A stretch of DNA of 64,000 nucleotides, taken from Prorocentrum cordatum (Eukaryota; Sar; Dinophyceae; Prorocentrales; Prorocentraceae). Under the pieces are notes generated by a model. That model did not search any database. It was given only the letters and a program-made list of their open reading frames with translations, and had not been told where the DNA came from. The position numbers and the translations under genes were made by a program. Where the stretch lies: NCBI GenBank assembly GCA_963575745.1, contig CAUYUJ010015947.1, positions 108,501-172,500 of the forward strand, in the 5' to 3' direction. Positions 50,404 to 60,222 of the stretch are shown here, piece after piece (the first letter of the stretch is position 1; the number at the start of each line of letters is the position of its first letter).

Positions 50404-50735
50404 CAAAAACCAAGCCTGGTTGACTAAAAAACCAAGTTGTTGAGTTCAAGAACCAGTCTCTTGAATTCAAAAGCCAGTCTTTTGAATTCGAAAAACAGTC
50501 TTTTGAATAAAAACAATCTTCTGAATTCAAGAGCACAAACTCTTGAATTCAGAAAACCAGTCTTTTGAATGAGAAAGTAGTCTCTTGAATTCCAAAAAAA
50601 ACAGTCCTTTGAATTCAAGAAACCAGCATCTTGAATTCAAAAAACAAACTTTCGAATTCCAAAAACCAGTTGTTCGAATTCAGCAGCCAATTTCCTGGAT
50701 TCAGAGAGCCAGTTCCTTGAAATCAAACAAGCAGC
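50404..50735 (+). repeat. CTTGAATTCAAAAACCAGTC minisatellite (GAATTC-rich)
   Basis: About sixteen copies of a roughly 20-bp unit, TCTTGAATTCAAAAACCAG. GAATTC recurs about every 20-40 bp. The unit is AT-rich and its core is palindromic, in contrast to the GC-rich flanks. Confidence 0.9.
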
Positions 50736-50920
50736 CTGGGCGTCGAGCCTCCGGCTCGGGAGGAGGCGGGCGGCCCCCAGAGGGCTCTGGGAGGAAGGCG
50801 CCTCCGGGAGCGGAGGCCGAGCCTCCACTGCTCGAGGCGTTCGGCCCCTCGGGGGCGGCCGGGGCGGGCCCTGGGAGGCTCCACGGGCAGGCGGTCGCAA
50901 ACCCAGAGATGCAACGCATG

Positions 50921-51083
50921 TAAAAATCAAGACGGAAGTTTTTCTCACCTTTCGGCCTCTAGGGGCCCTCGCCGGGCCCCGGGACCGTCAAAAAACGACT
51001 CAGGATGAGAAACCGGTCTTGGGGAGTCGGTCGAGACTTCCAGGGACCCCGTATTGAAAAAAAACACAACATCGGATCTCTGG
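50921..51083 (+). mobile_element. CCCAGACC...GGTCTGGG repeat, diverged copy
   Basis: AAAATCAAGACGG, GTCAAAAAACGACTCAGGAT, AACCGGTCTTGGGGAGTCGG and the AAAAAAACACAACATCGGAT end. The 3' end reads ATCTCTGGG. Confidence 0.65.
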
Positions 51084-51480
51084 GAACATGGATTAGCGAC
51101 GGGTCCCGCTTCCATAGGAAATCGCGGATGTCCACCGCCGAAGGAGGCGGCAGCTGCCGCATCTTGGGGAGGGCACCTCTCCCGATCCATGGATTTGGCG
51201 ACCGCGCGCCAGATCCATGGATCGCTAATCCACGTTTGCGCGCCCCCGACATGGGTTCCGTTCCGAGTGGGTCTGGGTCGGGGGCGGGACGGCGAGCCTT
51301 GGGCGGCACGAAGAGAACGGCGAACACGTATGCCACACTCCCCGGTCGACGCTTCCCCTTTTCCCTCAGTGCTCGAAGCGGGCGGTGGGCCCGATGCGTT
51401 CTGCACGTCGGCAGCAGTCTCTTCCGCATGTGCCAGCCTTGAGCCTTGAGTTTGCGGGAGAGGGGGACTGTCCAGGTGGA
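51084..51480. other. No gene; small inverted repeat and diverged repeat copy
   Basis: GATTAGCGACGGG (51091) and TGGATCGCTAATCCACG (51217) form an inverted pair, with GATCCATGGAT-type palindromes at 51184-51218. From 51315 to 51460 lies the second copy of the family at 32890-33050. Confidence 0.5.
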
Positions 51481-51484
51481 GGAG

Positions 51485-51590
51485 GGAAAGCTTCTTAGAA
51501 GAAGGCTGATTCTTAGAAGGCGCCGGCCCTACGTCTGTAGACAAGGCCCGCGCCTTCTAAGATGCAGCGGTGCTTCTGAGGAGCCTCCCA
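51485..51590. mobile_element. Foldback element, CTTCTTAGAAG type
   Basis: CTTCTTAGAAGAAGG, TTCTTAGAAGGCGCCGG, CGCGCCTTCTAAGATG and GCTTCTGAGGAGCC make nested pairings, similar to 26900-27030. Confidence 0.55.
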
Positions 51591-51602
51591 CCCATGATAA
51601 GA

Positions 51603-51940
51603 AACGCCCTGCTTGCCTCCAGGGTGCCCTGTGTTTGCTGGGTTTCGTTGGTCTTGCGATGGGGAGCGGGACGTTCCCACGCCCAAAATCCATGGACGCC
51701 TTGGGCTCTCAGGGTTGGGCTTCTTGTGGAAGGTTTCTTGTGGTCGGGCTCCTACAGTCGGGTCGAGGTATAAGGTCGAGGTCGGTTCGGGGAGCGTGCC
51801 CTAATGTTATTCGTGCTGGTTGGATGCTCTTGCGCATCCTGGGGGAGGGCACTCTCGCGAGTGCCCCTCGTTTTGGCCAGCGGAGGGCCTCATGTTCTGG
51901 AAGGATGTTCTTCTGTCTTAGGTCCGCCTGTACTGTACCC
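51603..51940 (+). repeat. Second copy of two dispersed repeats
   Basis: 51603-51760 resembles 46770-46920 (CTTGCCTCCAGGGTGCCCTG, TTCTTGTGGAA(A/G)GTTTCTTG). 51783-51935 resembles 24300-24455. Together they suggest a longer original element of at least 330 bp. Confidence 0.55.
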
Positions 51941-52470
51941 CCCTCGCCTGCGCGCCGCCAGAGGGGGGGCCGGCCGCCTCTCGGAGTGGTCCGAGGCGCC
52001 TCTCGGAGGGGCCCCCTGGTGCCCGGCCCTGGAGGCCTCCTCCGAGAGGAGGGGGGCCTCTCGGTGGGCCCGGGAGGGCTTCCGGGGGACGGGGCGTCCC
52101 TGTTGCGGCCCAGCGGCTGCTCGCCGAAGAGGCCTCCTGGGTGCGGGCCCAGTGGTCAGAGATGCTCCAGCCTGCTGCCGCCTCGGCCGCCAGAAAGCAT
52201 GTCGAGCGCCAAGAACACGCCGACTCTGGAGGGTCTTCACGCGTCGGGCCCGGGGAGGGGATGCTCGTGCGGCACCGTGTCGATACCTCCCTGGGTGCTG
52301 GGCATGATTTCTGGGATGTGGTCCTCGAGTACGACGGGAGCAACATGACCCAATGGGGTCTCCCCCGCTCGCCGAGCGTGATGCGGCAGCAGCGTCTTGC
52401 GCGTCTGTGTTTGGCCCCCCACGGTCCCCAGAAAGCCGCGCACTCTTGCCCAGGGTCACTCTTGCGTGTA
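51941..52470. other. GC-rich DNA without a recognised gene
   Basis: Frames of 140-300 codons are open on both strands at once, with Gly/Arg/Pro-rich products. Repeated CTCTCGG(A/T)GG and GAGGGGGGCC motifs occur at 51960-52070. I do not call a gene. Confidence 0.35.
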
Positions 52471-52481
52471 ACTAGTCTTGA

Positions 52482-52620
52482 ATCGGGCATGTCCCTCTAC
52501 AGTGGGAATATTCAGAAAGATTCAAAAGCCAGTCTGGGGACGATGTTCCGATTCTTGTTTGACTAGTTGTTGATATGGTTTTTCTTTTCAGGTCCGCCTG
52601 TAGGAGGGCATGCCCGACCT
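52482..52620. mobile_element. MITE-like element, GTCGGGC(C/A)TGTCCCTCTACAG family, copy 2
   Basis: TCGGGCATGTCCCTCTACAG at 52483-52502 pairs with CTGTAGGAGGGCATGCCCGA at 52599-52618. The AT-rich middle shares GGGAATATTCA, GGGGACGAT, GATTCTT and the (C/A)GGTCCGCCTG end with copy 1. The 3' side reads TTTTTCTTTTCAG|GTCC, which resembles a splice acceptor. Confidence 0.85.
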
Positions 52621-52788
52621 GGGTGTACTCGGGGCCAAGACGCTGCAGTGAGGACCGCATGGGGGCCCCGGAGAGGGGGCCCGTTCCCGTCCGAGGCTCG
52701 CCGTGGCCAGAGGAGGCCTCTCGCTCCTGGCCCGGCGTTCCGCACGGCAGGCCGACGGCTGTGCCCCGGCTTGCCCGCCGCGGGCCAG

Positions 52789-53277
52789 GACGGCAAGAAG
52801 GGCGCGGGCAAGAGGTCCCCGAGCAGGAGCAGGAGCAGAAGCGCGAAGAAGGGCGACAGGAAGGGCGCGGGCAAGAAGTCTCCCAGCAGAAGCAGGAGCC
52901 GAGCCGACGAGAAGAAGGGCGCAGGCAGGAAGGCGCCCAGCAGAAGCAGAAGCAGAAGCGGAGGCGGGAAGAAGGACGGCAAGAAAAGCGCAGGCAAGAA
53001 GTCGCCCAGCAGAAGCAGAAGCCAAAGCGGAGGCGGGAAGAAGGACGTCAAGAAGAGCGCAGGTAAGAAGTCGCCCAGCAGAAGCAGGAGCGGAGCTGGC
53101 GGCGGCGGGAAGAAGGACGTCAAAAAGAGCACAGGTAAGAAGTCGCCCAGCAGAAGCAGAAGCAGAAGTAGAGGCGGCGGCGGTGGCGGCAAGCGATACC
53201 CTCGAAGTCAATCTGGAGACCTCTCCTGGAGGGCGGTCTGGCCCGGATACGTATCGAGGCGGATCCAGTCGTGTTGA
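52789..53277 (+). CDS. Candidate exon of an RS/K-rich repeat protein
   Basis: An open frame encodes seven degenerate ~20-residue repeats of the type KKSAGKKSPSRSRS(R/Q)S, then GGGGGGKRYP and a stop at 53275. Arg/Ser dipeptides recall RS domains of splicing factors, and Lys/Ser-Pro-rich repeats recall nuclear basic proteins; either would be nuclear. Codons are GC-ending and the repeats vary mostly at third positions, which supports translation. The frame is open from 52567, but the N-terminal part is less convincing and no good ATG begins the repeats. Several repeats contain AG|GTAAGA or AG|GCAAGA, which look like splice donors. A DNA minisatellite with an open frame remains possible. Confidence 0.42.
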   Translation, partial: DGKKGAGKRSPSRSRSRSAKKGDRKGAGKKSPSRSRSRADEKKGAGRKAPSRSRSRSGGGKKDGKKSAGKKSPSRSRSQSGGGKKDVKKSAGKKSPSRSRSGAGGGGKKDVKKSTGKKSPSRSRSRSRGGGGGGKRYPRSQSGDLSWRAVWPGYVSRRIQSC

Positions 53278-53296
53278 TGCGGGGTTTGATCGTAAG

Positions 53297-53365
53297 ACGC
53301 AGAGGAGGCGGAGGAGGAGGAGGAGGAGGAGGAGGAGGAGGAGGAGGAGGAAGAGAAGAAGGGGG
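53297..53365. repeat. (GGA)n array
   Basis: Purine triplets, followed 20 bp later by the complementary CTC array. Confidence 0.92.
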
Positions 53366-53381
53366 AGGAACAGGACCTTCC

Positions 53382-53425
53382 ACTCCTCCTCCTCCTCCTC
53401 CTCCTCCTCCTCCTCCTCCTCCTCC

Positions 53426-53468
<43 letters not shown>

Positions 53469-53560
53469 GTCCTCCTCCTCCTCCTCCTCCTCCTCCTCCT
53501 CCTCCTCCTCCTCATCATCATCATCATCATCATCATCATCGTCTCCCCCTCCTCATTATC
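53382..53560. repeat. (CTC)n(ATC)n compound array
   Basis: CTC triplets switch to ATC triplets and the pattern repeats (CTC, ATC, CTC, ATC), so the compound block seems duplicated as a whole. Confidence 0.93.
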
Positions 53561-53639
53561 CGTCTTCTCCTCCTCCTCATCCTCCTCCTCCCTCCCTCCT
53601 TGTCCCTCCTCCGAAATGCTTTCGGGGTATGATTGATTC

Positions 53640-55735
53640 GGTGCGCGTTCGGGACGTCCCTGGGCTCGTCAGAGGCCTCCACGAATGGCTCTTGTAGAGG
53701 GCGCGGCCGATGGAGGCCGCCCCGGGGCCCGAAAACTCTTGAGCGCGCCGAAAGCGATGCCGAGGCGGAGGACCAGACTCTAGACGCTTCGCGTATCCCC
53801 ACCAGTCCGTAGCCTCTGGTTCAAGCCGTCTCTTGGGGGTGTTCCTCCCCCTGGGGTCAGGGCTCGAGGGGGCGCCCAGACGGTGCGCGCGGGCGGGCCG
53901 CGCCTCCTTGGCGCGCGGGCGGGCCGCGCCACCCTGGGTGCCATACTCGCCCGAGCCGCCCGCCTGGCGTCTCATCCGCATCCTTTCCGTCCCCGCTTTA
54001 GACGACCTGGGGGCGGAGGGTGAGACAGACGGATCGCGTGCCAGCGCCCTGGGAACCGATGTCGTGGACGAGTGTGATGGGTTTGTGTGAGGCTTGGAAA
54101 CCCTTGCGCTGCCCGCGGGCAAACGGAATCTCGGACCTTTCGGGAACGCACGCGATCGCTCGGGAGCGAACCCAGGCGACGGGCACGCCTCGGCAGTCAG
54201 CGCTCGTCTCATTGCGGAGGATCGGGCAGTCGATCGTGCTGATCGTGACCACCCTGGGGAAGCGGCGGATCTGCCGTCACAAACACGAGACGACGGGGGC
54301 CGCGACCATCCAGATGGAATGGTCGAGAGCCGCGTACCAGGAGGCAATGGCTCCCTCCGTCTCCCCCGCCCCTTTTCTATGCATTTGGGGCGATCAGCCG
54401 CCAGCCTGGAGAAGACCGTTTACCCGATCCAGTTGCGACGACCAGTCGCGCAGCCAGCAACGAGTCCTCCCGCTCCTCCGCCATCGCGGCCGTCAGACGC
54501 CTGCCTGGGGAGGAGCCGGGGGGGCGCGCCACGCCAAGCCAATGCATTTGCGACGATCAGTCGCACGCCTGGGGAAGATAACGATACGAATGGTGCACCT
54601 GCTCTGCCCTGTCGCGTCGACGGGGAGGCACCTAACGACGACATCACCTCCGCCGCCCCACTCGATCCTGCCCAGGCCCGGGGAACGCGTAGCGGCGCAG
54701 AGACACGCTGCAACAGTGATCACGACTGCGCGTCCCCGACCGACCATGGCCCCCGCAACCCTGCACACAGGATCGCGACCCCTGGGGGCCGTGTCGCGGC
54801 TCGGGACACGTTGCGCGACATAGCCACGCAGGGGCTTGCCCAAAGACGCGCCCCTGAACTTCTGATCTGATGCCCTCCGACACCGAACATGTGCGGGCTG
54901 CCGCCGCGCCCGTCGGCGGACACAGTGGCGATGAGGAGGGCCCGGGGCGGGGGTCGGTAGACGGGTCGCGGGGCCGAATGCCAGAAGGACCTCCCGCCCC
55001 CGAGGTCAGCGATCGGTCACGAGGAGACGCCCAGTCGCAGGGGGATAGCCGCCCTGTCCCCGACCTAAGGGGGCGGCGGAGCGGGAATGGATCGGCTCGC
55101 CCCCGGTAGAGCAGATCCGCGTCGCGACCGAATCGAGATCAGGGCGACCGCCCAGCCCGCCCGCCCCCCCCCCCCCCGGGATAGCCGCGAAGCCCCTCTT
55201 TCAAGCCGCCTTCCTGGGGAAGAGCCGATGAACGCTCCACGTCACGACAGTGCATTTGCGGCGATCAGTCGCACGCCTGCTGAGGTAGATGAGGAAATGG
55301 ACGGCGGGCGCGCTTCCCTTCGCCCGCGGCGCACCTGGGAAATCCGCTCCCCTCGACACTTTCCAAGCCTGGGGAAGATGCAGCGGCGCTGCGGCGCAAG
55401 GCGACGACGACGAAGACCGCGCCTCGACGACTGACTACGACGCCTACGCTGCCCCCGCGCCGACGTTCCCCGCCGACCCCCGCGCCCCCCCATTCAGGAT
55501 CTTCTCGTCGCCTGGGGGCCGAGCCGGGGCGGGGGGCGCGCGGCGCGACAGGGCAGTCCCAGACGACGCCCGACGACGCCTTTCCGAGCCGGGGTCGCCC
55601 CCAGACGTCCGACGACCAAGGATGGGCAGTCGCCGCGCCCGACGGCGGGCACAGCGATGGCGAAGACGACGCGGGGTAGGGAACATAAGCATCAAGCAGC
55701 GGCGAAGCGTCCTGGCGCGCTTAAAGGCTTACCAA
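53640..55735. other. GC-rich region with degenerate dispersed repeats, no firm gene
   Basis: A motif of the form GCATTTG(C/G)G(A/G)CGATCAGTCGC(A)CGCCTGGGGAAGA recurs near 54380, 54545 and 55248 and, less fully, near 54430. GGCGGACACAGTGGCGATGA and GGCGGGCACAGCGATGGCGA (54913, 55645) are another pair. Frames up to 267 codons occur on both strands. The + frame at 54094-54870 contains repeated SRTPGE/SRTPAE peptides from the DNA repeat. I cannot decide whether any is translated. Confidence 0.4.
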
Positions 55736-55882
55736 GCAATGTTCTAAGAACCTTTTGCGGTTTCCACGACGTGTTCTTAAACCATATCTGGTTGGGGCTG
55801 TCTTGTTTTAACACATCGGCTTATGTTCTAAGAACCTTGGTTTGTTCTGAGAACATTTTAGGGTTCTAAGAGCATTTCGTGG
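55735..55882. promoter_or_regulatory. AT-rich island with GTTCTAAGAAC palindromes
   Basis: Four copies of (T)GTTCT(A/G)AGAAC(C/A)TTT or a close variant (near 55739, 55827, 55847, 55863) in 150 bp of low GC inside otherwise ~65-70% GC DNA. Each is a small palindrome and resembles the inverted TTCnnGAA of heat-shock elements. It may be a regulatory island or a small AT-rich repeat. No expressed gene can be assigned to it. Confidence 0.3.
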
Positions 55883-56755
55883 TAGGCCTACAGGAATGCC
55901 GGGTCGGTCGGTCCCTGCTCATAAGCAGGGGCTTGGGGCCGACCGCCAGACGGGCCCACCCCGCGCTTCCCCCCCCATCACCGCGGGGCGCCAGAGAAAC
56001 GCCCAGGCGCAAGGGGGCGCCCGCTCCGCCTCCGACGCGAGAGGGCGGCAGCGCAGGAACGGGTCGGCCCGTCCGCGGTCGGCCAGATCGGCATCGCGCA
56101 CGAGTTGGGATCGGGGCTCCCTCTCGGCCCACCCGCGCCCTCCTCTCCTTCTCCGTTCCAGCCCCCTCCGCTTCGCCGCTCGGTTCGACGCGCGGCGCAG
56201 CGGCGCGCCCGGCAGCGCGCCGCCAGCCCCCCGCTCTCACATTCCCATCGGCCCAAGATGCGGCCCGACCAGCTGGCTCCGCCGTGGCCCGCGCGGCGGG
56301 CCCACGATCGAGGGCCGCGCGGAGGGGGCGCCGGCGCCGCGCGGGCCCTGGGCGAACGACGCGGGACCACAGCCGCGCACCCACGAAGCCACCCTGCGAC
56401 TCCAGCTGATGATGCACTTCGCCGGAAAGCGGCACCCCGAAGGCCGCGCTGGATTGCGACAGGTCAGCACCCCAATAACGCCCCGTCCTCCTGCGCCACG
56501 CCTGCCTCGCCGGGCTGACCCTCCCGAGCCCTGCGCCAACGTCTTCGCGCCAATGGACCTTGCTGGACTGGCATGGTCGGCGATTGAGGGGGACAGCGAG
56601 GGCAGACAGGGCGGGGTAAGACCGCATCCAGCACAGTTACTCGCCATGGTTTTCGCCGAGCTGATAGATATGCGCGAGGACGGCGAAGCCCCTCCACTGG
56701 GCCGCGACGCTCCCAGTCCCGCCGAAAAGCGGCAGTCTGCAGAGAATTCCATTTC
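55883..56755. other. GC-rich stretch, coding status unclear
   Basis: Long frames are open on both strands (a + frame from 55896, a - frame to 56627). The products are Arg/Pro/Ala-rich with no recognisable domain. Possibly upstream part of the ORF chain that follows. Confidence 0.3.
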
Positions 56756-58930
56756 GTGCGGGAGGCATCCCTCCATTGCGGCACGGGCGGTCGTCACAGG
56801 AACAACCCGCGAGGCCGTTCTTCGGACGCCGAAGGCCCCCTGGGCCCATTTCTTGTTCAAGCAAGCCCCGATGCTTACCGCGGCTCCTTCCTGCTATCGC
56901 ACAGGGCGCGGGGCCTCCTCATCTTCGTCCACGAGCGCAGGCACTCGGTCATTCAGTGGCCCAGGGATGAAGACCTTCTGCATTGGGCAAGGCATTGCCG
57001 CGCACTCGACGGCCCCCCCGACGCCGTCAATGACCGCCCCATGCATCGCCCTGTCACCTCCGACCTTGTGGGAGCAGTGCAGCAGCCGAGATGGATGACT
57101 GCAGAGGGCTCCGCCCCCGCCCCCGGGGTCGCCCCCGTGCGGACGGGCGAGCAGGCCAACCCAGACAATGTTTGAACATGCTTGGCCTTGGGGCGACGTC
57201 GCGGCATGCCCCGACCTGGGGCGCAGGTTCAAACCCAGCGCCAGATATGACTTCTTCGGGTCGTGGCTCCTTCTGGAGCCGCGGGCAGGGCAATGCCCTG
57301 TGCGTGCCCACCTGGCAGCCCCATGGCAGACTGACGGGCGCCCCCCCATCAACCCGCCTGCGCTCCCTGTCGATCTCCTGGGGAACGAAGTGCTGACTTG
57401 CCTCGCGCACGCAACGCAGAGATTTGCCCCCGTCACGTGCCACTTCTACGACAGCGTCGAACGCGTGGTAGACTACTCTACGACCTGGTTTGTCTGTGAA
57501 CTTCTCGGTGCTTGGGCCGTGCTCAGTGAAAGGCCCGGCATTTTCACGCACTCCGACCCTGCTGAGCCGCATGTGGCGCGCGCCATTGAGACGATGGCCC
57601 AGCTACGCGCTCCCCCCGTAGCGCGGGCGGGTCGCATCTGCGAGACGCTACGCGCGGAAATCCGCGCGGCCAACGCCGGAGGTGCCCTCGCCAGGTGGCC
57701 GCCGCCAGCCATCGTGGCCGTTCAGGGCACTTCGCCGATTAGCCCCCCTGTTCAAGGGCCCTCCCTCCCGGGGCCCGCGCCGCCAGGGCCGCGGGACCGC
57801 GGCGCCGACGATGTCGTCGCGCGGCTCCTCGACTTAGGGCTTGTAGCAGGCGAAGCTGCGTGGCCCCGACACAACGTCGGCACGCGCGCCACACGGGCCG
57901 CCCCCGCAAACTATACGCCGACAGACACGAAGTGGACCGAGGCATGACCACGGACGAGAACGAATCGGCCCGACGGGCGCTCCTTGGGCTTGCCGCCACG
58001 GCTGACGACGACGGTCTACTGCTGACCACCGGGCTCACCAGGGACGACGCAGTAGGCGGCGTCGCGGAGCGCGCAATCATTAGACAGCTGCGCAGGGATA
58101 GGGCACAGCAACCATGCGACGAAGCAATGGCAGAGGCTGGCAACCCCGACCCTAATGCCGAACAGCACGTCGGGGCAGCGCGCGAACAAGCAACGCCTGC
58201 TACAACACAATCGGAGCCTGCTCGCCTGCTCTCCAGGGCAGAAAGAGACCGCCTCAGGAATTTCATAGACGAAGTGCACGCCGTCAGACGAAGGGTAGCG
58301 ACGGCGACCCTCCCCCTGCAACCGCTGGAGAGCCGTCTTGGCCACTTACATCTGGGAGTCTGCCTCGGCCGTTGGGAGGGGGCGTCTCGCGCAGACTTTC
58401 CAAAGGATGAACCTGGACGCGCGGGCGCTTGACACCGCGGCAGAATATTGGGACGAAATGGGCGTGCAATCGGTCGAATCTGCCCACGGTCTGATGAAAA
58501 CACACGTACTCCAACGCCGTTCTGCAACCAGAGGCCCCACCCCAGTCCATCGCCCAGGGGACTGCATCGACAGATCGGCGCAGCAAACCATGATGGGTCA
58601 CCTGGGTCCTGACGGACATCTCCAGCTGTCGGTACTATCAGGGGATCGGGGCGCTGGGGAAGCGGGTGCAGCGGCTCGCGCCATGACCCGGCCCGTCCTA
58701 CCACGCGAACGTGTGGGGCTCAGCCTGGGGTCGCAAATGCCAGGACTCATGGCGCGACGCTCCCTGGGACGACGACCACTCTCACGACGACGAGACATGG
58801 CGAGGCGCAGCTGACCTCTACAATGATCCGGACAGAATGAGGCAGCGCTGCGCATCCACTTGGCCAGACGCCAGAACGAGCAAGCAGGGGGGCACGCCCC
58901 ACAACCCCCTCTCGACACGAGTTCCCTGAA
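56756..58930 (+). pseudogene. Chain of overlapping frame-switching ORFs, unknown family
   Basis: Protein-like segments follow one another in different frames. 56756-57175 includes GSFLLSHRARGLLIFVHERR. 57168-57947 starts at an ATG overlapping the previous stop (ATGTTTGA) and contains LLGNEVLTCLAHATQRFAPV and a Trp/Phe-rich stretch. 57944-58432 starts at ATGA, overlapping the previous stop by four bases. 58407-58600 contains DTAAEYWDEMGVQSVESAHG. About 58710-58929 contains SWRDAPWDDDHSHDDETWRG. No domain is recognised. The pattern fits one ORF broken by indels (decay or sequencing errors), less likely an intron-rich gene or a deliberately overlapping ORF set. Confidence 0.35.
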
Positions 58931-60209
58931 TCCCGGGAAGGCCAACTCACTTAGAGACGAACTACACGACTCCGAAGGGACACGCACAGCACTGGGCAGG
59001 TGGGCCGCAGGAGCTGGTCTGCGACCACACTTTCGAACCCTCCTGAAGCCTCTCCTCGCCACCAGGCGCATCGATTCCAGACCGTTCGAGGTCATCGATA
59101 ACTGGCTCGTCGCACGTGGCGTCCACGCGCCCTGGCGACTGCAATGCTTCCTGGGGCTTGCTACTGGGCAAAGGGCAGACGCCTTCGCTATGTATGATTG
59201 CCTCAGCCCGCAAGTCCTACATGGCGCCCTGATTCATATGGGTCTCGTGGCAGCCACGGACGACGCCTGCGCCGCCTCAGACACCTCTGCTCTTCTGGAG
59301 GCCCTCGGCGCAGCGGTGGCTGCGGCCGCGCCCGCGCTCAACCCAGAACCCGCTGCCCCGCGCGCCGCCAGCGGAGGGACTGACCCGACCCGCTGCCTAA
59401 TCTGCTGGCGCGAACACGGCGCCGTCGCCAGCGCTTTGGTCATATGCGGACATTGCTCCCGCGAGCCACGCCTGCGACGCTGGCGCGGCTCTCGACCAGA
59501 AGTCTTCGGCCTAGGCGGCCTTTCGGCCCCTGAACGCCCTCGCTGCCTGCAGGGTCGCGCGGAGGACCGCGATGGCATCGTCGTTCGCACGACGTCGGCG
59601 CCCGCCGCTGCAGGCGCCGACAGAGACGCGTGGATGACAGACCCTAGGGACCTACCCAACCTGGCCCCGAGACCGACCGCGGCGCCCGCCAGCGCCCTGG
59701 GAACGATGCAACTGGCGGGCCTCAGGGCGCAATCGGAACCGCGCAGCAGCCTTGACAGCTATCTCACCGACAACGATAGGAACGCCATAAGCGCCAGGAC
59801 TCGCAAAGATAGGGCGGCCGCTGCCACCTGCAGCACTGCATGCAGGATGGATGTAGACCCAGGGCTCGCTGACAACGACCCGTCCATCAGGGGCCGACTC
59901 CGGACTTGTTGGGAAATTGTGAAAGACTTCTCCAGGAAACGGCGCAGAGCCGAAGGGTTTCTCAAAAGATCTTGCGGAAGAAGGGCAGCGTGGGAAGACC
60001 CCTTGGCGCCCTTTCTGGGCCTGCATTGGCGCGCAAAGCGCGACGCGATGGCGCCGGCGGAATGGAAGCGCAGCTTGTCGGCATTCGTTGTTGATGCTTG
60101 TAGCCGCTGGAGGCTGGCACCCTGCTGCCCTGGCCAGCAAGACGATGGGGCGGAACCGATTGGCAAGAGACGCCGAGCCGCAGCCCCAGAAAGGGAAGGA
60201 CAGATTTAG
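58862..60209 (+). CDS. Open frame of ~449 codons, unknown, with Cys pair motif
   Basis: The longest clean frame of the right third, with no ATG before 59191, so it may be an internal piece. The N-terminal half looks globular (RRIDSRPFEVIDNWLVARGV, APWRLQCFLGLATGQRADAF). CLICWREHGAVASALVICGHC is a Cx2C-x15-Cx2C arrangement with a CGHC, reminiscent of a truncated RING or zinc ribbon. The last 120 residues are Arg-rich with a bipartite-like KRRRA stretch. It lies directly upstream of the RNase H-like fragment, which suggests a retroelement, but no RT motifs are present. Confidence 0.35.
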
Positions 60210-60222
60210 ACTCCGAGGAAGT

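Noticed and set aside
51425-51455. Decayed reverse-strand spliced-leader relic (CTCAAGGCTCAAGG)
   Set aside because: It lies within a dispersed repeat whose other copy (33025-33040) lacks the duplication, and the upstream CCATTTTGG part of the leader is absent.
53577-54347. Minus-strand 256-codon Arg/Ser-rich frame
   Set aside because: It lies in GC-rich DNA where the opposite strand is also open, and it has no domain and no consistent third-position bias.
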